From Thioalkalivibrio nitratireducens DSM 14787 (GTDB taxonomy: Bacteria; Pseudomonadota; Gammaproteobacteria; Ectothiorhodospirales; Ectothiorhodospiraceae): 64,000 nt of DNA. The stretch is from positions 62,001-126,000 of the forward strand of contig NC_019902.2 of assembly GCF_000321415.2 (NCBI RefSeq), read 5' to 3'. Below the pieces are notes generated by a model. That model was given only the letters and a program-made list of their open reading frames with translations. It searched no databases and had not been told where the DNA came from. Made by a program: the position numbers and the translations under genes. Shown here piece after piece: positions 36,737 to 45,702 of this stretch (positions are counted from its first letter, which is position 1; every line of letters begins with the position of its first letter).

Positions 36737-39700
36737 ATGGCAACCGAACAGGCAATCGCGGTCGCAACCACGGTACAGGGGAACGCAATGGTGCGCGACG
36801 CGGACGGGAACGTTCGCACACTGAACCCCAACGATCCCATTTTCCCAGGCGATGTCGTCATCACCGAATCCGGTGCCGCGGTCGTTCTCGCGTTCGACGA
36901 CGGAACGCCCCTCGTTGTCGGCTCTGACGACGAAGTTTCGATCAGCGAGGATCTTGCGGACTCTACCCCGCCCGACGGCGACGAATCTCAGGTTGATGCG
37001 CCGACGGTCGAAGAGATCATTGCTGCCCTGGAAAGGGGTGAAAGTCTGGATGACCTGCTCGAAGCACCCGCTGCCGGTCCTGGCCCTGGCGGTGACGGCG
37101 ATGAAGGTAGCAGCGCGGTGTGGTTGCCGCGCGTGTCGGAGAACGTTCCTCCGGTGGCCTATCAGTTCGGGGTGTTCGGCGCGCCCACTCCTGAGATCGA
37201 GGTGGGTGACGAACTGATCCTGCTGGACGACACTGATACCGACACGGACACCGACACGGACACCGACACGGACACCGATACCGACACCGACACGGACACC
37301 GACACGGACACCGATACCGACACGGACACCGATACCGACACGGACACCGATACCGATACGGACACCGATACCGATACGGACACCGATACGGACACCGACA
37401 CGGACACGGATACCGACACGGATACCGATACCGATACCGATACCGATACCGATACCGATACCGACACGGACACCGACACGGACACCGACACGGACACCGA
37501 CACGGACACCGACACGGATACCGACACGGATACCGATACCGATACCGGATACCGATACCGATACCGATACCGATACCGATACCGACACGGACACCGACAC
37601 GGACACCGACACGGACACCGACACGGACACCGACACGGACACCGACACGGACACCGACACGGACACCGACACGGATACCGATACCGATACCGATACCGAT
37701 ACCGATACCGATACCGACACGGACACCGATACCGATACCGATACGGACACCGACACGGATACCGATACGGACACCGATACGGACACCGATACGGACACCG
37801 ATACGGACACCGATACGGACACCGATACGGACACCGATACGGACACCGATACGGACACCGACACGGACACCGACACGGACACCGACACGGACACCGACAC
37901 GGACACCGACACGGACACCGATACGGACACCGACACCGATACGGATACCGATACCGACACGGACACCGATACCGACACGGATACCGACACGGATACCGAC
38001 ACGGATACCGACACGGATACCGATACGGATACCGATACGGATACCGATACCGGACACGGACACCGACACGGACACCGATACCGATACCGACACGGACACC
38101 GATACCGACACCGACACGGACACCGACACGGACACCGACACGGACACCGACACGGACACCGACACGGACACCGACACGGATACCGATACGGATACCGATA
38201 CGGACACCGACACGGACACCGGCCCGCCCACCGACACGGATACCGATACCGACACGGACACCGACACGGACACCGATACGGATACCGATACGGATACCGA
38301 TACGGATACCGATACGGACACCGATACGGACACGGATACGGACACCGATACGGACACCGACACGGACACCGATACCGACACGGACACGGACACGGACACC
38401 GACACCGACACCGACACGGACACCGATACCGATACCGATACCGATACCGATACCGATACCGATACCGATACCGATACCGACACGGACACCGATACCGATA
38501 CGGACACCGATACGGACACCGACACGGATACCGATACGGACACCGATACGGACACCGATACGGACACCGATACGGACACCGATACGGACACCGATACGGA
38601 CACCGATACGGACACCGATACGGACACGGATACCGACACGGATACCGACACGGATACCGACACGGATACCGACACGGATACGGATACGGATACGGATACG
38701 GATACCGATACCGATACGGACACCGATACGGACACCGATACGGACACCGATACGGACACCGATACGGACACCGATACGGACACCGATACGGACACCGACA
38801 CGGACACCGACACGGACACCGACACGGACACCGACACGGACACCGATACGGACACCGACACCGATACGGATACCGATACCGACACGGACACCGATACCGA
38901 CACGGATACCGACACGGATACCGACACGGATACCGACACGGATACCGACACGGATACCGATACGGATACCGATACGGATACCGATACGGACACGGACACC
39001 GATACCGATACCGACACGGACACCGATACCGACACCGACACGGACACCGACACGGACACCGACACGGACACCGACACGGACACCGATACGGATACCGATA
39101 CGGATACCGATACGGATACCGATACGGATACCGATACGGACACCGACACGGACACCGACACGGACACCGACACGGACACCGACACGGACACGGATACCGA
39201 TACCGACACGGATACCGATACGGACACCGACACGGACACCGACACGGACACGGATACCGATACCGACACGGATACCGACACGGATACCGACACGGATACC
39301 GATACGGATACCGATACGGATACCGATACGGATACCGATACGGATACCGATACGGACACCGACACGGACACGGATACCGACACGGATACCGACACGGATA
39401 CCGACACGGATACCGACACGGATACCGACACGGATACCGACACGGATACCGACACGGATACCGACACGGACACCGACACGGATACCGACACGGACACCGA
39501 CACGGATACCGACACGGATACCGACACGGACACCGACACGGACACCGACACGGACACCGACACCGACACGGATACCGATACGGATACCGACACCGACACG
39601 GATACCGATACGGATACCGATACGGATACCGATGGTCCGTCACCGGCGTATTCCTATATCGCGGTCAAGCTGGACGACGGGACCGTCATTAAAGTCGAGT

Positions 39701-40503
39701 TTGACGGTGACGAGGACATCAAGATCGAGGACAACCCTGAGCTTGCTATCCAGGTGGCAGATGAGGTGGCCGGCGAAGGTGAATGGACGGATATCATCAT
39801 CCATGGCGGCAATAAGCATTACACCATCGAATATGACGGGGATGGCAATCCGGTCGCCACGGAAACCGAACCAGATTTTGGTGATGAAGGTTGGCCCGAA
39901 GCTGGAAATTCCGGGAAGGTCGGAGGGAAAGATGTTCAAGTAGTGAGCTACGGCAGCCTTGAGTCGTCGGGATCTGAGGACACCGACACCGATACGGACA
40001 CCGATACCGATACGGACACCGATACCGATACGGACACCGATACCGATACCGATACCGATACGGATACGGACGCCGATACGGACACCGATACCGATACCGA
40101 TACCGATACCGATACCGATACCGATACGGAGACACGGACACGGACACGGACACGGACACGGACACGGACACGGACACGGACACGGACACGGACACGGACA
40201 CGGACACGGACACGGACACGGAACACGGACACGGACACGGACACGGACACGGACACGGACACGGATACCGATGCGGACACGGATACCGATGCGGATACCG
40301 AGATCGAGGGTAATTCGCAGCCGCTCCAGGCCGGCTCCCTCAGCAGTCGGGACGTGACGGGCGACGACGATGAGGGGCTATTCCCTGAGGGGGATGACGA
40401 TATCGGCGGTGACGACACTGATCCGGATGCCAATGAAGAACCGTTCTTCGACGACGATCAGCCGGACATCCCGGACACCACGGATGGCGAAGAGCAGCAC
40501 TGA
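36737..40503 (+). CDS. LapA-like retention-module protein with giant poly(Asp-Thr) tract, frame interrupted twice
   Basis: Residues 1-165 match the retention module of LapA-type adhesins. The LapG-type cleavage site PAAG is at residues 111-114, close to the TAAG position in LapA. An (Asp-Thr)n tract begins at 37229. Two single-base insertions (near 37547 and 38052) move the D-T frame twice. Following the repeat through both, the product is about 1254 residues: retention module, 400 D-T-type units, a globular piece of about 115 residues (39634-39978), a second D-T tract and an acidic tail ending DTTDGEEQH. Without frameshifting the frame instead reads Gly-Tyr-Arg and then Thr-Arg/Pro repeats to a stop at 39943. 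No RTX nonapeptides are seen. It is likely exported by the adjacent type I system and held at the surface. Confidence 0.75.
37229..39630 (+). repeat. Hexanucleotide tandem repeat, 400 units of GAYACS
   Basis: The units are GACACC, GACACG, GATACC and GATACG, all encoding Asp-Thr. The tract is 2402 bp: 53 units (37229-37546), one extra base, 84 units (37548-38051), one extra base, and 263 units (38053-39630). That is exactly 400 hexamers plus 2. One pair of units is variant (GGCCCG CCCACC near 38220, Gly-Pro-Pro-Thr). Longer-period repeats of mixed units suggest growth by block duplication. It has few stop codons in any frame on either strand, so spurious long open frames arise on both strands. 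Confidence 0.95.
39979..40299 (+). repeat. Second GAYACS repeat tract with a frameshifted Thr-Arg patch
   Basis: The 321 bp are 53 hexamers plus 3 extra bases. A 2-base insertion (40129-40130) turns Asp-Thr into Thr-Arg coding, and a 1-base insertion near 40222 restores it. The roughly 94 bp between are made only of GACACG units and encode about 15 Thr-Arg pairs. A few GCC/GCG substitutions give Ala (D-A in place of D-T). Confidence 0.9.
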
Positions 40504-40513
40504 CGCGTCGTTG

Positions 40514-40547
40514 GGGGTCACGACCGCTCGTACAGGGTCGTGACCCC
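40514..40547 (+). terminator. Hairpin after the poly(Asp-Thr) gene
   Basis: GGGGTCACGACC and GGTCGTGACCCC make a perfect 12-bp stem with a 10-base loop, 11 bp past the stop at 40503. There is no T run, so it may be a terminator or an mRNA 3'-end stabiliser. Confidence 0.6.
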
Positions 40548-40630
40548 GACCTGGTCCGGGGAAGGGGTGCCGTCCGCCTGCAACAAATCTAATCTGGCGT
40601 GCGGGAGGACGGCCTCTCCACGAAAAGCTC

Positions 40631-40766
40631 TAGGGAAACGCTGATTAAACCGCCATCGCGAGGCGCGACGTGACGTGGCGATCCATAACGCATTGATTCA
40701 GAAGGCGCTGTTTGGATTGCCGCGCTTCGCTCGCAGTGACGGGATGGATTAATCAGCGCTTCCCTA
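40631..40766. repeat. MITE-like element with 18-bp terminal inverted repeats
   Basis: The ends are TAGGGAAACGCTGATTAA and, as its reverse complement with one mismatch, TTAATCAGCGCTTCCCTA. The 136-bp body contains GCGAGGCGCGACGTGACG-like and GGATTGCCGCGCTTCGCTCGC stretches, and no gene. A degenerate relative lies at about 41311-41465. Confidence 0.7.
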
Positions 40767-40964
40767 GTGCTTGGCTGTTTCCTGGGTACAGAAGGTCGTT
40801 GCGTTTAACCGGTAATCACGTCGTCGAACGTATTTGCCGGGGCACGAGGCGTGATCGGGCAATCATGAACTCCCAACCTCAAATCGCCCTTGGCGTTCGC
40901 TTGATTCTCCTGGCCCGTTGGCGCATTGTCGGGTCCACGGAACGTTTGTTCGTGGGCGCTGACG

Positions 40965-41291
40965 ATGTTTATACGACGAAACCAGAAGGGTGAGATAGTC
41001 GCGGTCAGTCGCATCCAGACGCCGGAGATTTCCGAGCCGATACCGGATTCCAGCCCAGAACTTGCTGCGTTCGTTGCCGCTCTGCAGGCCACCGGGGTCT
41101 CGGAGCTCGCGGCGTCCGACCTTGAAACCATTCGAGTCCTTGAGGATCTGATCGAGATCCTGACGCGCCGGGGGCTGATCAGCTTCACCGATTTTCCTGA
41201 AGCCGCCCAGCGCAAGTTGTTGGCACGCAAGTCTCTACGGGAGACGGCACGCGATCTCGACCTTTTCGACGAGCATGACGGGATCATCTGA
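40965..41291 (+). CDS. Conserved hypothetical protein
   Basis: A 108-residue small soluble protein starting MFIRRNQKGEIVAVSR. The middle is acidic and helical (SPELAAFVAALQATGVSELAASDLETIRVLEDLIEILTRRGLISFTDFP) and the end is FDEHDGII. Proteins of this shape are widespread in proteobacteria, where some are named tryptophan synthase subunit beta-like; no function is known to me. The ATG at 40965 is chosen over one 13 codons upstream because MFIRRN matches the usual beginning. Confidence 0.75.
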   Translation: MFIRRNQKGEIVAVSRIQTPEISEPIPDSSPELAAFVAALQATGVSELAASDLETIRVLEDLIEILTRRGLISFTDFPEAAQRKLLARKSLRETARDLDLFDEHDGII

Positions 41292-41790
41292 TAGTATGTT
41301 GCGCACCAAGGCAACGCTGAACAAAGGGCCGCGTCATTGCGAGCAAAGCGCGGCAATCCAGGCGGCACCAACGAATCAGTGCCTTATGGATCGCCTAGTC
41401 CCACCACGCTATGCTTGCGGCTAAAGGATGCGCTCCTCGCGATGAAGAGCTAATCAGTGCGTCCAACAGCTGAAAACGGAGCCTGGTGATGACCCCAGAT
41501 GCGCCGCAGGATCTGCGAGCATGTAGGAGGCGAGCCCTCTCGCCGATCTGGCGCCGGAAAACCCCAACGGCCACTCGCAAGCCTCCGACATCCGCGTGCC
41601 TTAAAGAGGTAAACGGGGCCGGACCACCGGCGAAGCTTGCGTGATAGTCAACCCGTTTCCGCTTGATTCGGCGGAGCCCCTTCACTAGGCTTTGGAATTG
41701 GGATCATACTGCGCGCACTCGTGCATACCTCAAGGTGCTTCAGTTGAGTACTCTGAATCCAGGTAGAGCTTCCAACACCTCTTCCTCTTC
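41292..41790. other. Gene-free stretch with degenerate MITE copy
   Basis: These roughly 500 bp lie upstream of the 1303-residue gene. From 41311 (GGCAACGCTGAACAAAG) through GTCATTGCGAGCAAAGCGCGGCAATCC to about 41465 (CTAATCAGTGCGTCC) the sequence resembles the MITE at 40631-40766 in degenerate form. No credible gene is seen. Base composition from here to about 47.9 kb looks less GC-rich than the flanking chromosome, judged by eye. Confidence 0.5.
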
Positions 41791-44700
41791 ATGTGTCGCG
41801 TATTGCTGGGGCGCGCCACCGTGAGTCTCGCCCAACTTGCGTCTGCGGCAAAGCCCGCATTGTCCCGTTTCCTCGAAGAAACCCAGTATTCCGTTCCCGC
41901 TTGTGGTTGGGTCCTCTTCTTCTCTGCCTGTAACGGACATGAGCGCGCCCACGTCGTCAATGTACGAGGCAACGATTTCGATCAGGCATGGGCGAACGGC
42001 ATGCAGCGGCTCCGCCAGTGGCTCAAGACGCAAAAGCTTCCGCCACGCTGGCTTCGTGTGGACGTGGTTTCCGAAATTCGGGAGCTTTCCTGGCTGGAGC
42101 TGAAAAGCACGTTTGCCAAGACCAAGACCAATTATTTCAAGTGGGGGGTCGGCTGGGACCCGGAGTTGCGAGTCGCGGTCCTCGAGCAGGAGTTGAGTGG
42201 CACGAGTTCTCTCTACACCGGGGATATCATGGCCTGCACCCCGAATCAGTGTAATCTGCAGCGCCTGTTGAGCCGTCGATTCGGCGTCGATCGTGGCTGG
42301 CCCGAGTCAGACAGCGAGCCGATGTGGGTCTTCCGAACGCGTGCCGTGTTCGCTAATGGGCGCGAGACCATCGCTCTCGAGCATGAAGGAAATATGGCGG
42401 GGGTGCGAAGGGTTGGAACACTGGATGTCGAACTGGTACGCGAATTGGTTTGCCGGAGCAGTGATTATCTTTCCCGCCAGGTGAGGCCGGATGGCCGCTG
42501 GGCCTATGGCTGGGCTCCGGCCTTCAATAAGCCACTTCCGTCCTACAATTCGCTGCGCCACGCGAGTTCCGCCTACGCGCTCCTTGAGGGCTGGGAACTG
42601 ACGAAGGACGCAAAACACCTCGCGGCTGCCGAACGCGCACTTGAGTACCTTTGCCGCGAATTGATCCACGATGTGCGGCTTCCAAACGGCAACGAAGTCT
42701 CCTACCTCGTGGATGTTGGCAACGAAATCAAGCTGGGTGGCAACGCGGTCAGCCTGCTCGCACTTGCCAAGCACGCCAAGTTGACCAGCGATACCAGTCG
42801 GTACCCCCTGATGGAAAAGCTCGCCCTAGGTCTGCTCGCCATGCAGGACCCGGAGACCGGCAGCTTCGTTCACGTGCTCGAATACCCCTCGCTTGAGCTC
42901 AAGGAAACGACCAGGACCATCTACTACGATGGCGAAGCCGCTTTCGGGCTATTGCGGCTTTACGACCTGACGGGTGATCCACGGTGGTTGGAGGCCGTAC
43001 ACAAGGCGATGGACCATTTCATAGCGTCAGAGCACTGGAGGGCGCACGATCACTGGCTTGGCTACTGCATCACCGAATTCACGCAGCATGTGCCTGAAGA
43101 AAAATATTTTCTGTTCGGTATTCAGAATGTGCGCGAGCACCTCGACTTCGTTCTGACGCGGCTGACCACCTACCCCACGCTGCTGGAACTGATGATGGCG
43201 GCAGAGAAGATGTTCGCGCGGATGCGGAATGACGACAGTTTGCGTGAGATGCTCAACGCCGAATTGGATCTTGAAAAGTTTGAGCGTGCTCTGAATTATC
43301 GTGCCCGCTACCTGTTGAACGGGTATTTCTATCCCGAGTTGGCGATGTTCTTCAAAGTCCCCACCAAGATTCTGGGGGCGTTTTTCATCCGGCATTATGG
43401 TTTCCGGGTGCGGATAGATGATGTGCAGCACTATCTCTCGGGCTACGTCGCCTATTTGCGTTACCTGAAGAATCCGGGCCCAAAACGCGACGCCGTGGTA
43501 GATGTTGCCTATGGAGAAACGAGGCTCGCTGATCGCCAGTTAGTCATCAGCGCTCGGCCCCTCGCGAGACCGCCGAGTCAGCACCAGTCTGCTACGACGC
43601 AGTCTCAGCATATCACTGATCCGCGTGGGCTCGCAGAGTTTAAGGATACCATTTTCGGCGACATATTCGCTTCACATGTGGTCGCGACGCTGCCTTACCG
43701 GGAGTTTCAAAGGGGTTTCTTGTCATCTGTTTACCGACTCCTTGCGCCTGGGGGCGTCTTGAAGCTGAGTGTGCCCGACCTGTCCGTTCTCGCTCGACTG
43801 TACCTGAACCGCTCTCTGTCTCTGAGAGAACAAACCTCTGTGATGCGCATGATGTTCGGGGCGCAAACCGGAACCGCCGATTTCAATTGCGCAGGTTATG
43901 ACTTTGAGCTCATTAAACTCCATCTCGAGCGCGCCGGTTTTGTGAATGTGTATCAACATGTCGGCTTTCGGCAGTTTTCGGATATCACTAACAAGGTGTT
44001 TCTTGGCCGAAATATCAGCCTTAACGTCAGCGGCCGAAAGCCCCGGATTCCGCTGCTGGGCTCCATGCGGATGGAGGGTGGGGATGTCGGCTCGACTATC
44101 GCGAATCCATCGGTCCTGGGAGTAGGCGGGAGCGATAGAAGAAAGGCGCGCGTGATCTGGGGCGGGGATGTCAATCTCGGGCGGAGGCAACACTACCGCA
44201 CTGCGGAACTGGGTAGCAGAGCGATGTTCGAGCGGATACCGGAACTGGCAAATGCTGAGCTCCGGATCGTCAATTTGGAGTGCGTGGTGGCTTCAATCGG
44301 CGAGCATGGGGTCGAGAAAGGTGAGCGGGGGCCATACTATTATCGAGCACGGCCGGAAATGGTCCAGGTACTGTCTGACGCGGGGATCAATGTCGTTGCC
44401 GTAGCTAACAACCATGCCGGCGATTATGGCAGCAGCGCGTTGATGCAACAGCAGGAAATCCTTGCGCGTGCGGGTATTGGATCGGTTGGGGCCGGGCGCA
44501 ACCGCGAAGAGGCGTTCGCGCCGATTTACAGGGCAGTCGGTGACTGTTCTGTAGCAATCTTTGCAGTCGATGCAACCATGCCGCATTTTGCTGCTGGAGC
44601 GAGCCGTCCCGGGATCGCGTACCTGAGCTTGAAGTCGTCCCGCGCCTGGATAGATGAGATGAAACCCAGGATCGGAAAAGCCAGAGACATCGCTGATGTG

Positions 44701-45702
44701 GTGCTGGTCGCGGTTCACTGGGGAAGGAATGGCGAGCCGCATCCCGGTGACGATGAAGTGCAAGTCGGTCACGCACTTGTGGATGCAGGGGCCGATGCCG
44801 TTCTCGGTGCCTCTGCACATCGTCTTCAGGGCGTCGAAGTGTACAAGCAACGGCCCATTATTCACGATGCGGGGAACCTGTTGTTTGATGCGAAAACGGG
44901 GCAGGTGGACTCGGGGCTCTTTCGTTTGAGCCTGAGCGACCGCGGTGTGGAAATGCTGGAGTTTATGCCCGTGATCTCGGACTTCGGGTTGAGCTTTCCT
45001 GCGCCGGGTACGGAGGCGCGTGAACGCTGCCTCGAGTACGCCCGGATGTCATGGGATCTGGGATCAGAGATGGTGATGGCGACGGCGGATACCGGCATTC
45101 TCTTTCTCGATCCGTTGCCACGAAATGGGAATGGTGAGGTCGCGCGTGATCAGAGTGGGCCGCCTGCTATGAACTACGAGTCTGCCTGGAGCGGTGGAGT
45201 TGAAGAAGCAACGTGCTGCGTGGATGCCGTTCCCCGGAACGTTGCCATCGCGGAAATCCCGATCGGGCCTCTCCGGCTGTTGGGCGTGCGGGTGTTGCCG
45301 CAAAGAATTGTTGGGCGGCAGATGATCTGGGTTGAGAGCTATTGGCAGGCGGATCACGAGTTGTCCGATGACGTCCGGTTGGACATTCAGGTCCGTGGCA
45401 TTCCTGGGTCTGCGTCCGTCTGGGGCCGCGGTATGGATCACGATCCATGCGACTGGATGATGCCTACACGGCACTGGAGGCCGGGCCGTATCTATCGGGA
45501 TTACTTCGGGCTCAGACCGCCTCCGGCAAAGCAGATCGAGAACGGCATTCACCGCGTCGACGTAGGGCTCGTGTCGCGACGGTACCGTGTCTCCGCGACC
45601 ACAGTGCCTGGGCTGGAGGTAGAAGTCATTTTCCCCGGACGGACGGAAAAGCGGGCTGGCCTCGATACGCGGCCTGCAGAGAGCCAAGGCTCCAAATCAT
45701 GA
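41791..45702 (+). CDS. Fusion protein: alpha/alpha-toroid, methyltransferase-like and CapA domains
   Basis: A 1303-residue multidomain protein. Residues 1-205 are unrecognised. Residues about 210-580 look like a helical toroid of the six-hairpin glycosidase type (YLSRQVRPDGRWAYGW, LRHASSAYALLEGWELT, TIYYDGEAAFGLLRLYDLTGD). Residues about 605-770 match a methyltransferase tail (FASHVVATLPYREF, LAPGGVLKLSVPDLSVLARLYL), with no clear SAM-binding glycine loop. Residues about 785-1080 are a CapA/PgsA metallophosphatase-like domain (WGGDVNLGRR, RIVNLECV, VVAVANNHAGDYG, VAVHWGRNGEPHPGDDEVQVGHALVDAGADAVLGASAH). The last 220 residues are beta-rich and unassigned. Its stop overlaps the start of the glycosyltransferase gene (ATGA), so the two are surely co-translated. 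No signal peptide is evident. The start lacks a good ribosome-binding site and is uncertain. Confidence 0.72.
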   Translation: MCRVLLGRATVSLAQLASAAKPALSRFLEETQYSVPACGWVLFFSACNGHERAHVVNVRGNDFDQAWANGMQRLRQWLKTQKLPPRWLRVDVVSEIRELSWLELKSTFAKTKTNYFKWGVGWDPELRVAVLEQELSGTSSLYTGDIMACTPNQCNLQRLLSRRFGVDRGWPESDSEPMWVFRTRAVFANGRETIALEHEGNMAGVRRVGTLDVELVRELVCRSSDYLSRQVRPDGRWAYGWAPAFNKPLPSYNSLRHASSAYALLEGWELTKDAKHLAAAERALEYLCRELIHDVRLPNGNEVSYLVDVGNEIKLGGNAVSLLALAKHAKLTSDTSRYPLMEKLALGLLAMQDPETGSFVHVLEYPSLELKETTRTIYYDGEAAFGLLRLYDLTGDPRWLEAVHKAMDHFIASEHWRAHDHWLGYCITEFTQHVPEEKYFLFGIQNVREHLDFVLTRLTTYPTLLELMMAAEKMFARMRNDDSLREMLNAELDLEKFERALNYRARYLLNGYFYPELAMFFKVPTKILGAFFIRHYGFRVRIDDVQHYLSGYVAYLRYLKNPGPKRDAVVDVAYGETRLADRQLVISARPLARPPSQHQSATTQSQHITDPRGLAEFKDTIFGDIFASHVVATLPYREFQRGFLSSVYRLLAPGGVLKLSVPDLSVLARLYLNRSLSLREQTSVMRMMFGAQTGTADFNCAGYDFELIKLHLERAGFVNVYQHVGFRQFSDITNKVFLGRNISLNVSGRKPRIPLLGSMRMEGGDVGSTIANPSVLGVGGSDRRKARVIWGGDVNLGRRQHYRTAELGSRAMFERIPELANAELRIVNLECVVASIGEHGVEKGERGPYYYRARPEMVQVLSDAGINVVAVANNHAGDYGSSALMQQQEILARAGIGSVGAGRNREEAFAPIYRAVGDCSVAIFAVDATMPHFAAGASRPGIAYLSLKSSRAWIDEMKPRIGKARDIADVVLVAVHWGRNGEPHPGDDEVQVGHALVDAGADAVLGASAHRLQGVEVYKQRPIIHDAGNLLFDAKTGQVDSGLFRLSLSDRGVEMLEFMPVISDFGLSFPAPGTEARERCLEYARMSWDLGSEMVMATADTGILFLDPLPRNGNGEVARDQSGPPAMNYESAWSGGVEEATCCVDAVPRNVAIAEIPIGPLRLLGVRVLPQRIVGRQMIWVESYWQADHELSDDVRLDIQVRGIPGSASVWGRGMDHDPCDWMMPTRHWRPGRIYRDYFGLRPPPAKQIENGIHRVDVGLVSRRYRVSATTVPGLEVEVIFPGRTEKRAGLDTRPAESQGSKS

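Noticed and set aside
37017-39643. Very long minus-strand open frames across the repeat (poly Ser-Val and Cys-Arg-Tyr/Pro types)
   Set aside because: They are the complement of the GAYACS repeat, which has almost no stop codons in any frame. They lack a start context and any non-repeat domain.
36737-39943. A continuous 1068-residue protein with Tyr-Arg and Thr-Arg/Pro repeats
   Set aside because: After the first extra base this frame reads the repeat out of register, and the final 100 residues are Arg/Ser-rich noise. The structured domain lies in another frame.
37229-40299. CRISPR array
   Set aside because: The repeats are contiguous 6-mers without unique spacers, and no cas genes are present.
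41395-41685. A 96-residue minus-strand frame before the 1303-residue gene
   Set aside because: It overlaps the degenerate MITE and lacks motifs.
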